The notes under the pieces: model-generated | The model's database searches: none | What the model saw: the letters and a program-made list of their open reading frames with translations, nothing else | Told to the model about the DNA's origin: nothing | Position numbers and translations under genes: made by a program | Assembly: GCF_900108335.1 (NCBI RefSeq) | Contig: NZ_FNVT01000019.1 | Coordinates: 186,001-250,000, forward strand | Reading direction: 5' to 3' | DNA: 64,000 nucleotides | DNA from: Nonomuraea solani | GTDB lineage: Bacteria > Actinomycetota > Actinomycetes > Streptosporangiales > Streptosporangiaceae | Part shown: one piece after another, positions 33,279-40,076 of the stretch | How the letters are laid out: every line of letters starts with the position of its first letter | Position numbering within the stretch: the first letter of the stretch is position 1

Positions 33279-34074
33279 GCGTCTCCAGAAACTCTTGTAC
33301 GGCCCCGGCGAACGCGCCGGGGTCGTCGTCGTGCGCCCAGTGGCCGCAGCCGGGCAGCTCGCGCAGCACGGTGCCCGGCCGGCGCGCGGCCATCCGCCTG
33401 GCCATGGCCGTGGGCAGGATGGTGCTGTCCAGGCCGTGCACGAGCAGCGCCGGGCAGCTCGAGCCGAGCCAGTCCGGCCACCAGTCGCCGACGAGGGCCT
33501 GCTGGGAGGCCATCATGTCGCCGTGGTCGAACAGCAGCCCCCAGCCGTCCGGGTGCTCGGCCGCGCTCTCCAGGAAGTAGCCCGCGTCGGGGATGCCACG
33601 GGCCTCGATGGCGCGGCGCAACTCGGCCAGGGTGGCGGTCCGGCGGGGCCAGTCGCGTACGTCGAGGACGGGGTGCGGCACCTCCGGCCGCCGGTTGAGC
33701 GCGCCGCCCTCCTCGACGATCAGGGCGCGGACCAGGTCCGGGTGGCGGGCGGCGAGCCGGAACGCGGTCACCCCGCCCATGGAGTGGCCCAGCACGATCA
33801 CGGGGCCCAGGCCGAGCCCGCGCAGGAACGCGGCGGCGTCGGCCACGTAGGCGTCGGAGCCGAAGTCGCCGTCGCCGCGCTCGCTGTGGCCGTGGCCGCG
33901 CTGTTCCAGCGCGATCACCCGGTGGCCGGGGGCGAGGGCGGCGGCCAGGTTCGCGAACGCGCGGGCCCGGCCGAAGTGCCCGTGCAGCGCCAGGATCGGG
34001 ATGCCGTCCTCGGGGCCGTGGTCGAGCCAGGCCAGGCGCAGGCCGCGTACGGTCGCGAACGTCATGGTGGTCAT
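33268..34074 (-). CDS. alpha/beta hydrolase
   Basis: 268 residues from ATG 34074 (AAAGGA upstream; an ATG three codons later is possible). The fold shows LALHGHFGRARAF (oxyanion HG), the nucleophile elbow VLGHSMGGVTAF, Asp in LLVHGLDSTILP and His in LPGCGHWAHDD. It lacks a signal peptide. It probably cleaves an ester, lactone or C-C bond of a small compound. It is divergent from a TetR gene across a 30-bp near-perfect palindrome, so expression is likely induced by its substrate. Confidence 0.88.
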   Translation of the reverse strand: MTTMTFATVRGLRLAWLDHGPEDGIPILALHGHFGRARAFANLAAALAPGHRVIALEQRGHGHSERGDGDFGSDAYVADAAAFLRGLGLGPVIVLGHSMGGVTAFRLAARHPDLVRALIVEEGGALNRRPEVPHPVLDVRDWPRRTATLAELRRAIEARGIPDAGYFLESAAEHPDGWGLLFDHGDMMASQQALVGDWWPDWLGSSCPALLVHGLDSTILPTAMARRMAARRPGTVLRELPGCGHWAHDDDPGAFAGAVQEFLETLRS

Positions 34075-34094
34075 CTGGCGGGGGTCCTTTCGCA

Positions 34095-34124
34095 CGATTA
34101 ACATAACGATCGTCATGTTAATCG
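34095..34124. promoter_or_regulatory. 30-bp operator of the divergent TetR
   Basis: Bases 34095-34109 (CGATTAACATAACGA) mirror 34110-34124 with a single mismatched pair, giving a nearly perfect 30-bp palindrome. It lies 20 bases from the hydrolase start and 18 from the tetR start. The size suits two TetR dimers or one long site. Confidence 0.75.
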
Positions 34125-34142
34125 CCGGAAGGAATCCTTTAC

Positions 34143-34742
34143 GTGGCCAGGCCCCGTGATCCGCAGCGCCGTACCGAACTGCTCGACGCGATCGTCGGCT
34201 ACCTGGCCGAGCACGGCATCGCCCAGCTCTCCCTGCGCCCGCTGGCCAAGGCGCTCGGCCGCAGCACGTACGCGCTCACCCACCACTTCGCCGGCAAGGA
34301 CGAGCTGATCACCGCCGTCCTCGCCCACCTCGACCAGCGCCAGAAGGCCCGCCTGCGCGCCCTGCCCGACCCCGGGACCGGGCTCGGCGACGTCGTGCGC
34401 GCCTCCTGGGCCTGGCACATCAACGAGGACCTGCCCATGGTCCGCCTGCTGCACGAGATCGAGGGCCTGTCCGCCGCCGGCCGCCTCACCGGCCCCTACG
34501 TGCCCAAGATGCTCGGCGACCGGGCCGGCTTCGTGGCCGGGGTGCTCCGCGCCCACGGCGTGCCGGAAGAGCTCGCGCTGCGCAACGCCACCCTGCTCAA
34601 CGCCGCCTACGCCGGTCTGCAGATCGACTACCTGACCACCGGCGACAAGGAGCGCGTCGAGGCGGCGCTCGACGACCTCGCCGACCTGGCCGACGGCTGG
34701 ACCTCGCCCCGCCCGGTGGCCAGCCAGAGCCGGAGCAGGTGA
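34143..34742 (+). CDS. TetR-family regulator
   Basis: 199 residues from GTG 34143 (GGAAGGAA upstream). The N-terminal helix-turn-helix is at residues 8-55 (RRTELLDAIVGYLAEHGIA, then PLAKALGRSTYALTHHFAGK). The ligand domain reads LRALPDPGTGLGDVVRASWA, HEIEGLSAAGRL, with a TetR_C-like end. It most likely represses the divergent hydrolase gene and itself through the palindrome at 34095. Its 3' end overlaps the convergent dioxygenase gene by 115 bases, which is unusual. Confidence 0.9.
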   Translation: MARPRDPQRRTELLDAIVGYLAEHGIAQLSLRPLAKALGRSTYALTHHFAGKDELITAVLAHLDQRQKARLRALPDPGTGLGDVVRASWAWHINEDLPMVRLLHEIEGLSAAGRLTGPYVPKMLGDRAGFVAGVLRAHGVPEELALRNATLLNAAYAGLQIDYLTTGDKERVEAALDDLADLADGWTSPRPVASQSRSR

Positions 34743-35614
34743 CGCCGCCGCGCCGGATCCGGATGATCCGCGTACGCGGTACGGCTGTGCAGCACCACAT
34801 GGTTGTTGAGGAACTGCATGTCGCCCGTCCGCAGCTCCATGGTCAGCGCGAACCGGGCGTCGTTGGTCAGCCGATCGAGCAGCTCCATCACCTCCCGCTG
34901 CGCCGCGCTGAACGGCGGCACCTCCGCTCCCCGCTGCGCCGAACGCAGGTAGTCGGGCCCGTACGCCATCGACAGGCCGCCCCCGTCCCGCGCCACGCAG
35001 ATCGGCTGGGCGTAGAAGCTGTCCGGCCCGTCACCGGTGCGCCGGTCGTGCCACCACGGCTGGTAGAGCACCTCCGCCAGGTCCGGCCGGGTGCGCGCCA
35101 CCTCGTTGTGCACCGCCACCGAACCGACGATCGCGCTCGCCCCGCCCGACATCGCCGGGCGTACGCACAGCAACGCCACCACGTCCGACGGATCACTGTG
35201 GTAGCCGAGCCGGCCGCTGTGCTCGAAACTGCGCGCCCGCGCCGGGTCCGCGCCGGTGTCCCGCACATGCTTCAACAGCGTCTCGCCCTGCGCGACGACC
35301 CCGCCCACATGACAGCCCAGGCCCAGCGCGGCGACCGCGCACTCGTGCTCGCTCATCTCCTCCACCGGCACGCCCCGCACCAGCACGAACCCGCGCCCAC
35401 CCACGAGCTCCGCGCGAACCTCCCGCAGCACCGGACCGAGCGCCGGCAGCCGGAACCCCTCCTCGGAGACCTCCGCCGGCGAGGGCCCGGCCGCCCGCAC
35501 GGCCGCGAGCACCTCCCGCCGGTGCTCCTCCGTCAGCCACACCTTCCACTCGTCACGGCCCCGGACCTCATCGGCCAGCCACTCCCCCGGCCCTGTGACT
35601 TGCGCTACCACCAT
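34628..35614 (-). CDS. TauD/TfdA-family Fe(II)/2-oxoglutarate dioxygenase
   Basis: 328 residues from ATG 35614 (GGAAGGTGG upstream). Jelly-roll dioxygenase with FVLVRGVPVEEMSEHEC, the metal site HxD in LGYHSDPSDVV, the distal His in NNHVVLHSRTAYADH and the 2-oxoglutarate Arg in RRRHLLRLWLA. Members hydroxylate taurine, gamma-butyrobetaine or amino acids such as arginine in antibiotic pathways. Substrate unknown. The last 28 residues (Ser/Ala/Arg-rich) lie antisense to the tetR gene and are probably an unselected extension. Confidence 0.85.
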   Translation of the reverse strand: MVVAQVTGPGEWLADEVRGRDEWKVWLTEEHRREVLAAVRAAGPSPAEVSEEGFRLPALGPVLREVRAELVGGRGFVLVRGVPVEEMSEHECAVAALGLGCHVGGVVAQGETLLKHVRDTGADPARARSFEHSGRLGYHSDPSDVVALLCVRPAMSGGASAIVGSVAVHNEVARTRPDLAEVLYQPWWHDRRTGDGPDSFYAQPICVARDGGGLSMAYGPDYLRSAQRGAEVPPFSAAQREVMELLDRLTNDARFALTMELRTGDMQFLNNHVVLHSRTAYADHPDPARRRHLLRLWLATGRGEVQPSARSARSSSAASTRSLSPVVR

Positions 35615-35753
35615 CACACCCACCACCTTCCGTCCCGTCCACCCTCCCTCCACCGGCAGCCCGGCACACCCCGTCATCGCCGACAGCGGAAGCCCTTCAC
35701 CCACGGCGCAATCCACGCGAGGTGATCTTGGAACGTGATATGATCAATAGGTC

Positions 35754-36164
35754 ATGAACAGTCATGACATTTCACAATCTCGTACGGTCCTCGCCGGCGA
35801 CCCTGACGGTCCGGCCGCCCGCTTCGTCGCGGCCATGAACTCAGGCGACTCCCGCTCCATCGAGCACATCTATGAAGACGACGCCGTCCTGGTGCCCGTG
35901 CCCGGCCATCCCGTCACCGGGCCCGCCCGGATCGCCGCCAACCGGCACATGCAGAGCTTCGGCCTGCCGATCAAGGCCCGCCCGCGCCACGTGTACGTCT
36001 CCGGCGACATCGCCCTGCTCATCGTCGACTGGTCGATGCGCGGCACCGCCACCGACGGCACCGAGATCGACATGAGCGGCACGGCCACCGACGTGGCCCG
36101 GCGCGGCGCCGACGGCCAGTGGCGCTACGTCATCGACAACCCGCACGGCACCTGGCAGCCGTGA
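35754..36164 (+). CDS. SnoaL-like (NTF2-fold) protein
   Basis: 136 residues. The cone-shaped NTF2 fold is suggested by ARFVAAMNSGDSRSIEHIYEDD, AVLVPVPGHPVTGPARIAAN, HVYVSGDIALLIVDWSMRGT and GQWRYVIDNPHGTW. Proteins of this type include polyketide cyclases and many uncharacterised ketosteroid-isomerase-like enzymes. There is no catalytic residue that settles it. A TATGAT element lies 12 bases before the ATG, so the transcript leader is very short. Confidence 0.75.
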   Translation: MNSHDISQSRTVLAGDPDGPAARFVAAMNSGDSRSIEHIYEDDAVLVPVPGHPVTGPARIAANRHMQSFGLPIKARPRHVYVSGDIALLIVDWSMRGTATDGTEIDMSGTATDVARRGADGQWRYVIDNPHGTWQP

Positions 36165-36241
36165 CGGCCATCGAGCCGTACGAACCCGGGTCAGCCCGCT
36201 AGATTTGAGGCGGAATCGTCGTGGATTGCGGGGGGTTGAGA

Positions 36242-36775
36242 GTGTCGGTCGTAGAGCCAGCGGTGCCAGGAATGCGGCGGTACGGGTGGATGCTCGCGCT
36301 GGCCGCGCTGGTCCTCCTCGTGGACCAGTCGTCCAAGTTCTGGGCGACCTCGGTGCTCTCGGGCGGGGAACGCATCGCGGTGATCCCGCAACTGCTCGAA
36401 TTCCGGCTGCTGTACAACGCCGGCGCCGCGTTCTCGATCGGCGCCGGCGCGACGTGGGTGTTCACCCTTGCGGCGGCCGCCGCGGTGGGCGGCATCCTGT
36501 ACGCGGGGCGCCGGCTGTGTACGACGGCCTCCATGGCCTGGACGGTCGCGTTCGGCGCGCTGCTCGGCGGCGCCACCTCCCACCTGCTCGACCGCCTCTT
36601 CCGCCCGCCGTCCTTCGCCCAAGGGCATGTCGTCGACTTCATCGACTACGGCGGCCTGTTCGTGGGCAACGTCGCCGACATCGCCCTCAGCGGAAGCTGC
36701 GTCCTCCTCGTCCTGCTCACCGCCCGGGGCGTCCCCCTCGGAAAGGTGCCGGACGCCCCAGGCTCCCAGCCCTGA
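36242..36775 (+). CDS. lspA: lipoprotein signal peptidase (signal peptidase II)
   Basis: 177 residues from GTG 36242 (GGGGGG upstream; GTG 36221 is an alternative). Four hydrophobic helices are seen. Aspartyl protease residues are in LLDRLFRPPSF...HVVDFIDY and GNVADIALSG, and the substrate-lipid motif is LLYNAGAAFSIG; these are the five conserved boxes of LspA. It cleaves the signal peptide of diacylglyceryl lipoproteins in the membrane. It lies alone, not in the ileS-lspA-rluD context of the housekeeping gene, so it may be an additional copy. Confidence 0.85.
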   Translation: MSVVEPAVPGMRRYGWMLALAALVLLVDQSSKFWATSVLSGGERIAVIPQLLEFRLLYNAGAAFSIGAGATWVFTLAAAAAVGGILYAGRRLCTTASMAWTVAFGALLGGATSHLLDRLFRPPSFAQGHVVDFIDYGGLFVGNVADIALSGSCVLLVLLTARGVPLGKVPDAPGSQP

Positions 36776-36876
36776 CCACCTGCCTGCCCGTTCCCGCACG
36801 TCGCCACCTTGGCGACGATGGTCGTCCAGCGAGCCGAGCCCACCCTCGCCGTCCGTGGGGAACCCAAGGTCACTCG

Positions 36877-37773
36877 TCAGCGCCTGCGCCAGTAGCCACA
36901 GAACATGATGCGCTCCTTCGGCACGCCGTTACGCACCCAGTGCCGGCGCAACGCCGTGGGCAACGCCGACTCCCCCACCACCCAGCCGTAGCACGACTCG
37001 GCCGGAAAGGGAATCTCCTGCGCAGCCGCCAGCACCAGCGCACCAGGGGCGGCGGCGTGGGCGTCGGGGGCACTGCGGTCATCACGGTCGTCAGAGGCGC
37101 TGCGGTCATCACGATCGTCACGGGCACCGCGATCGCCACGAGCATTGCGGTGGTCGCGGGCGAGCCAGGTCACCTCCACCCCCTCAGGCGCATCGAGCGA
37201 CTGCCGGTCCTCCAGAGAGGGGATCTCAACGAGCGCGTGCCCCTCGGTGGCCGGCGGCAGGGAGGCCAAGATGCCCGCCAGTGCCGGCAGTCCACTCTCG
37301 TCGGCCGCCAGCACGACCCGTCGCGTCCCGGACGGCGGGTTGAAGCCGATGCCCTCGTCGATGATCCCCACGCTGTCACCGGGCACGCACGTCTCAGCCC
37401 AGGTGGCAGCAGGGCCGTCGGCGGCCGAGCCGTGCAGGACGAAGTCCACGTCCAGTTCGGGGCCTTCCGGACGGTACGCCCGTACCGAGTAGTTGCGCAG
37501 CACCGGCCGGGACGCCTTCGGCATCGTCAGGATCTTGGCATAGCTCAGGGCGGTGAGCTTGGGCGGCAGGCGCGTCAGCGAATCCTTGGAGACGGGCAAG
37601 AAGAGGCGGAACCACTGGTCGTAGCCCATGGGCACGAAGCGTCCGATGTCACCGCCGCCCAGGGTGACGCGAATGAAGTGCGGCGACAGGCGTTGGGTGC
37701 GCAGGACGTGGAGGATGAGCAGTTCGGAGGTCTGCGGCTTGATCCTGGTGGTGGTCAGGTTGCTGCGTGCCAT
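36877..37773 (-). CDS. siderophore-interacting protein (ferric-siderophore reductase)
   Basis: 298 residues. FAD-binding barrel and NAD(P)-binding domain of the SIP/ViuB family: HFIRVTLGGGDIGRFVPMGYDQ, the flavin motif VLRNYSVRAYRPE, VDFVLHGSAADGPAATWA, GDSVGIIDEG, VVLAADESGLPAL and the C-terminal CGYWRRR. It frees iron by reducing the ferric siderophore in the cytoplasm. A 35-residue Asp/Arg-rich insertion (GDRGARDDRDDRSASDDRDD) breaks the second domain and looks like slippage. It ends the siderophore remnant transcribed from 39992. Confidence 0.88.
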   Translation of the reverse strand: MARSNLTTTRIKPQTSELLILHVLRTQRLSPHFIRVTLGGGDIGRFVPMGYDQWFRLFLPVSKDSLTRLPPKLTALSYAKILTMPKASRPVLRNYSVRAYRPEGPELDVDFVLHGSAADGPAATWAETCVPGDSVGIIDEGIGFNPPSGTRRVVLAADESGLPALAGILASLPPATEGHALVEIPSLEDRQSLDAPEGVEVTWLARDHRNARGDRGARDDRDDRSASDDRDDRSAPDAHAAAPGALVLAAAQEIPFPAESCYGWVVGESALPTALRRHWVRNGVPKERIMFCGYWRRR

Positions 37774-37850
37774 TCAGGCTCCAGTTCCGGAAGGCCGACC
37801 GAAGCCAGCGCCTTTACACTGTAGATTCGCCGCAGTGTGGGTGACGGGCT

Positions 37851-38030
37851 TCATGGACGCAGGTCCGTCCAACAGGCGGCGACATAGGCCAGGCACGCCG
37901 CCCGGACGTCCGGGCCAAACCGCACCGACCACCCGTCGGGCACGACGCTGAGGGAGGGCCAGATGGACGGCTGCTCCTCGTCGTTGGCCAGGACGAGGAA
38001 CTCGCCTTTCGGGTCGTCGAAGGGATTCAC
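37851..38030 (-). CDS. MbtH-like protein
   Basis: 59 residues from GTG 38030, overlapping the stop of the NRPS stub (GTGA). It begins VNPFDDPKGEFLVLANDEEQ, followed by the three conserved tryptophans: PSIWPSLSVVPDGW and ACWTDLRP. This is a full-length MbtH protein, needed to activate adenylation domains of nonribosomal peptide synthetases. The gene is intact although the synthetase it served next door is reduced to a stub. It may still help NRPSs elsewhere. Confidence 0.9.
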   Translation of the reverse strand: MNPFDDPKGEFLVLANDEEQPSIWPSLSVVPDGWSVRFGPDVRAACLAYVAACWTDLRP

Positions 38031-38503
38031 GAGGTCGGCTCCTGAAGACGGGCCGCGACCATCGCACCGATCTCGGCCATCGGCCCCGGCCGGATCATGC
38101 CCTTGTGCCCGCAGGCAACGTCATGCGTCTCGATCACCCCACCCACGTACGGCCGCCAGGCCTCGGCAACCGGGGTACGCAGGTCGGCGCGCATCCAGGC
38201 GTCCGCCGCGGCCTCAGGGTCGGCCTCGCCGCGCAGGTCGAGCACGGTCAGGGAGCCGCGCAGGGAGTCGTACTCGCGCAGGTACTGGGCGGGCTCCTCG
38301 GTGAAGCGCAGCCGCAGCGGCTCGGCCTCGGCCAGGCAGCGCGCCAGCGCCCGCTCGAACACGGCCGCGTCGAGCGGGCCCCGGAGGTCGACGCGGCCGG
38401 CGGTGTTGTAGACGGGGTTGGCGGGGTCGAGCCGCTGGGCGAACCAGATCCCGGCCTGCGCCCCGGTAAGAGGCATGAGCGGCCCAGCAGGTGGTGTGGT
38501 CAT
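38027..38503 (-). pseudogene. NRPS (DhbF-like) reduced to start of condensation domain plus extreme C-terminus
   Basis: 158 residues in one frame. Residues 1 to about 112 are the start of a condensation domain (PLTGAQAGIWFAQRLDPANP, VDLRGPLDAAVFERALARC). From about residue 113, WRPYVGGVIETHDVACGHKG and RPGPMAEIGAMVAARL match the very end of an NRPS (thioesterase/terminal region with its His). The catalytic HHxxxDG motif, adenylation and carrier domains, several kilobases in all, are missing. It is a non-functional remnant of an EntF/DhbF-type synthetase, overlapped by mbtH downstream. Confidence 0.75.
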
Positions 38504-38554
38504 CGGGCGTTTCCTGTGAGAGTCCCGGGTCCTGAAGAGGGAAGGGCGGTCATG

Positions 38555-38779
38555 TCAGGCGAACAGCTCCGCCCAGGCCGCGATGGTCGGCTTTTCCAGC
38601 AGGTCGGCGAACCCGATCCGGTGCCCCTCCCGCTGCCAGTGCTCGATCAGCGTCATCACCCGGATCGAGTCGAGCCCGGCCTCCACCAGGTCGTCGTGGA
38701 GGCCGAGTTCGCCCGGCTCGACGTCCAGGAGTTCGGCGATCTGCGCGCGCAGTCTCTCGGCCGAGGCGGAGTCAGACAC
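38555..38779 (-). CDS. aryl carrier protein (ArCP)
   Basis: 74 residues from GTG 38779, which overlaps the stop of the isochorismate synthase stub. It is a carrier domain with the phosphopantetheine serine in EAGLDSIRVMTLIEHW; AQIAELLDVEPGELGLHDDL precedes and IGFADLLEKPTIAAWAELF ends it, as in the C-terminal ArCP of DhbB/EntB. In those proteins an isochorismatase domain precedes it; here that domain is missing, so it is either a stand-alone carrier or what the deletion left. It could still be loaded with dihydroxybenzoate. Confidence 0.75.
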   Translation of the reverse strand: MSDSASAERLRAQIAELLDVEPGELGLHDDLVEAGLDSIRVMTLIEHWQREGHRIGFADLLEKPTIAAWAELFA

Positions 38780-39218
38780 CGGCCACCGCCCTGGACAGCG
38801 CCCGGCTGAGGCGGGTGGTCGTGGTGGTGACCGCGCACCGTTCGGCGGTCCTGGCCAGCACCACCTTGGCCAGCCGGCCCGCACCCAGCTCGTCCAGGAC
38901 CTTCCGCACCGCCGCGACGTAGTCGGCGGGCACCGGGATCCGCCTGCTCCACCAGCCGCCGCTGCGCAGCGGCCGGCCGCCCGGCTGGATCGGCTGCGTC
39001 CAGGTCTCGGACTCGGGCCTGATCAGGTGCGCCGTGCCGTCGAACCCGATCGCCCCGGCGGCCGGCCCGTCCAACCGCCCGGCCAGGGTGCCCAGCTCGC
39101 CCCCGGCCACCCCGCGCACCCCCTGGGTGAGCAGCGTGCCGTGGGGCGAGGCGAACAGCACCGAGGCCGCGCGGTCGTAGCCCGCCAGCGGATCCGCCGC
39201 GGTTGTCAGCAGATGCAT
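38772..39218 (-). pseudogene. truncated isochorismate synthase (DhbC/EntC-like)
   Basis: 148 residues, while the family has about 390-400. Only the N-terminal half of the chorismate-binding fold is present: RAASVLFASPHGTLLTQGVR, GAIGFDGTAHLIRPES, VPADYVAAVRKVLDELGAGR and LAKVVLARTAE. The catalytic Mg-binding C-terminal part is gone; the frame ends shortly after. The dhbE ligase and isochorismatase expected next are also missing. It lies 15 bases after the dehydrogenase gene. Confidence 0.75.
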
Positions 39219-39233
39219 GTACGTCCAATCTGG

Positions 39234-39992
39234 TCAGGCGCGGAGGGTCGCGCCGCCGTCCACGAGGAGGACGTGCATGGTGATGTGCCTGGCCCGCTCC
39301 GAGCAGAGGAACAGGACCGCGTCGGCGATGTCGGCGGGGTCGGCCACCCGGCCGAGCGGGATGCCGACGCGGAAGGCGCCGGGGTCGCCGGCGAGGGTGG
39401 CGGAGAGCGCCTCGTCGGGGTCGGTGCCCGCCCAGAGCGCCCGCAGCATGGCGGTGTCGGTCGATCCTGGGGAGACGACGTTGCATCTGATGCCGTGCCC
39501 GGCCACTTCGAGGCCGAGGCAGCGGGTGAACATGCGGGCCGCGGCCTTGGAGGCGGCGTAGGCGGCCATGCCGACGCGCGGCACGGAGGCGGCGTTGGAG
39601 CCGACGGTGACGATGGCGCCCTGCCCGCGCGGCGCCATCCGGCGCGCGACGGCGCGGGAGACGTGGAAGACGCCGTCGGCGTTGACGGCGAAGCTCTGGC
39701 GCCAGCGGTCGGCGTCGGTCTCGTCCACCGAGCCGGGCAGCAGCACGCCGGCGATGTTGACGAGCAGGCCGATGGGCCCGAGGTTCCGCTCCACGGCGGC
39801 GACGACGTCCTCGACGTCCTGGGGATCGCGCACGTCCATGCGGTACGGCACCACACCGGCCGCCACGGCACCGGCCCGCAAATCGGCGGCGGCGACCTTG
39901 GCTCCGGCGTCGGCCAGGGCGGAGCACACGGTCGCTCCGATCCCCTGGGCCGCGCCGGTCACCAAGGCGATCCTGCCTTCGATCCCCTCCAT
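39234..39992 (-). CDS. 2,3-dihydro-2,3-dihydroxybenzoate dehydrogenase (DhbA/EntA-like SDR)
   Basis: 252 residues with AGGGAGGAC before the ATG. Classical short-chain dehydrogenase: TGAAQGIGATVCSALADAG, NIAGVLLPGS, catalytic Ser in VTVGSNAASVPR, and YAASKAA (Tyr and Lys). SNAASVPRVGMAAYAASKAA and VVSPGSTDTAML are very like EntA/DhbA. It oxidises 2,3-dihydro-2,3-dihydroxybenzoate to 2,3-dihydroxybenzoate in catechol siderophore synthesis. It is the first gene of the iron-controlled unit and appears intact, unlike the next genes. Confidence 0.85.
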   Translation of the reverse strand: MEGIEGRIALVTGAAQGIGATVCSALADAGAKVAAADLRAGAVAAGVVPYRMDVRDPQDVEDVVAAVERNLGPIGLLVNIAGVLLPGSVDETDADRWRQSFAVNADGVFHVSRAVARRMAPRGQGAIVTVGSNAASVPRVGMAAYAASKAAARMFTRCLGLEVAGHGIRCNVVSPGSTDTAMLRALWAGTDPDEALSATLAGDPGAFRVGIPLGRVADPADIADAVLFLCSERARHITMHVLLVDGGATLRA

Positions 39993-40020
39993 TGCGGCAA
40001 GTCCTCCCTAAGTGGTTAAG

Positions 40021-40039
40021 TTAGGTAAACCTTGCCTAA
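40021..40039. promoter_or_regulatory. iron box (IdeR/DmdR-type)
   Basis: TTAGGTAAACCTTGCCTAA is a 19-bp inverted repeat of the TTAGGTTAGSCTAACCTAA type bound by DtxR/IdeR/DmdR1. It lies 29 bases upstream of the DhbA-like start, so the siderophore remnant is still under iron control. Confidence 0.8.
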
Positions 40040-40076
40040 TTTGATCGTAAAGTCAGCATCTGTCAAGAGAGTGTCA

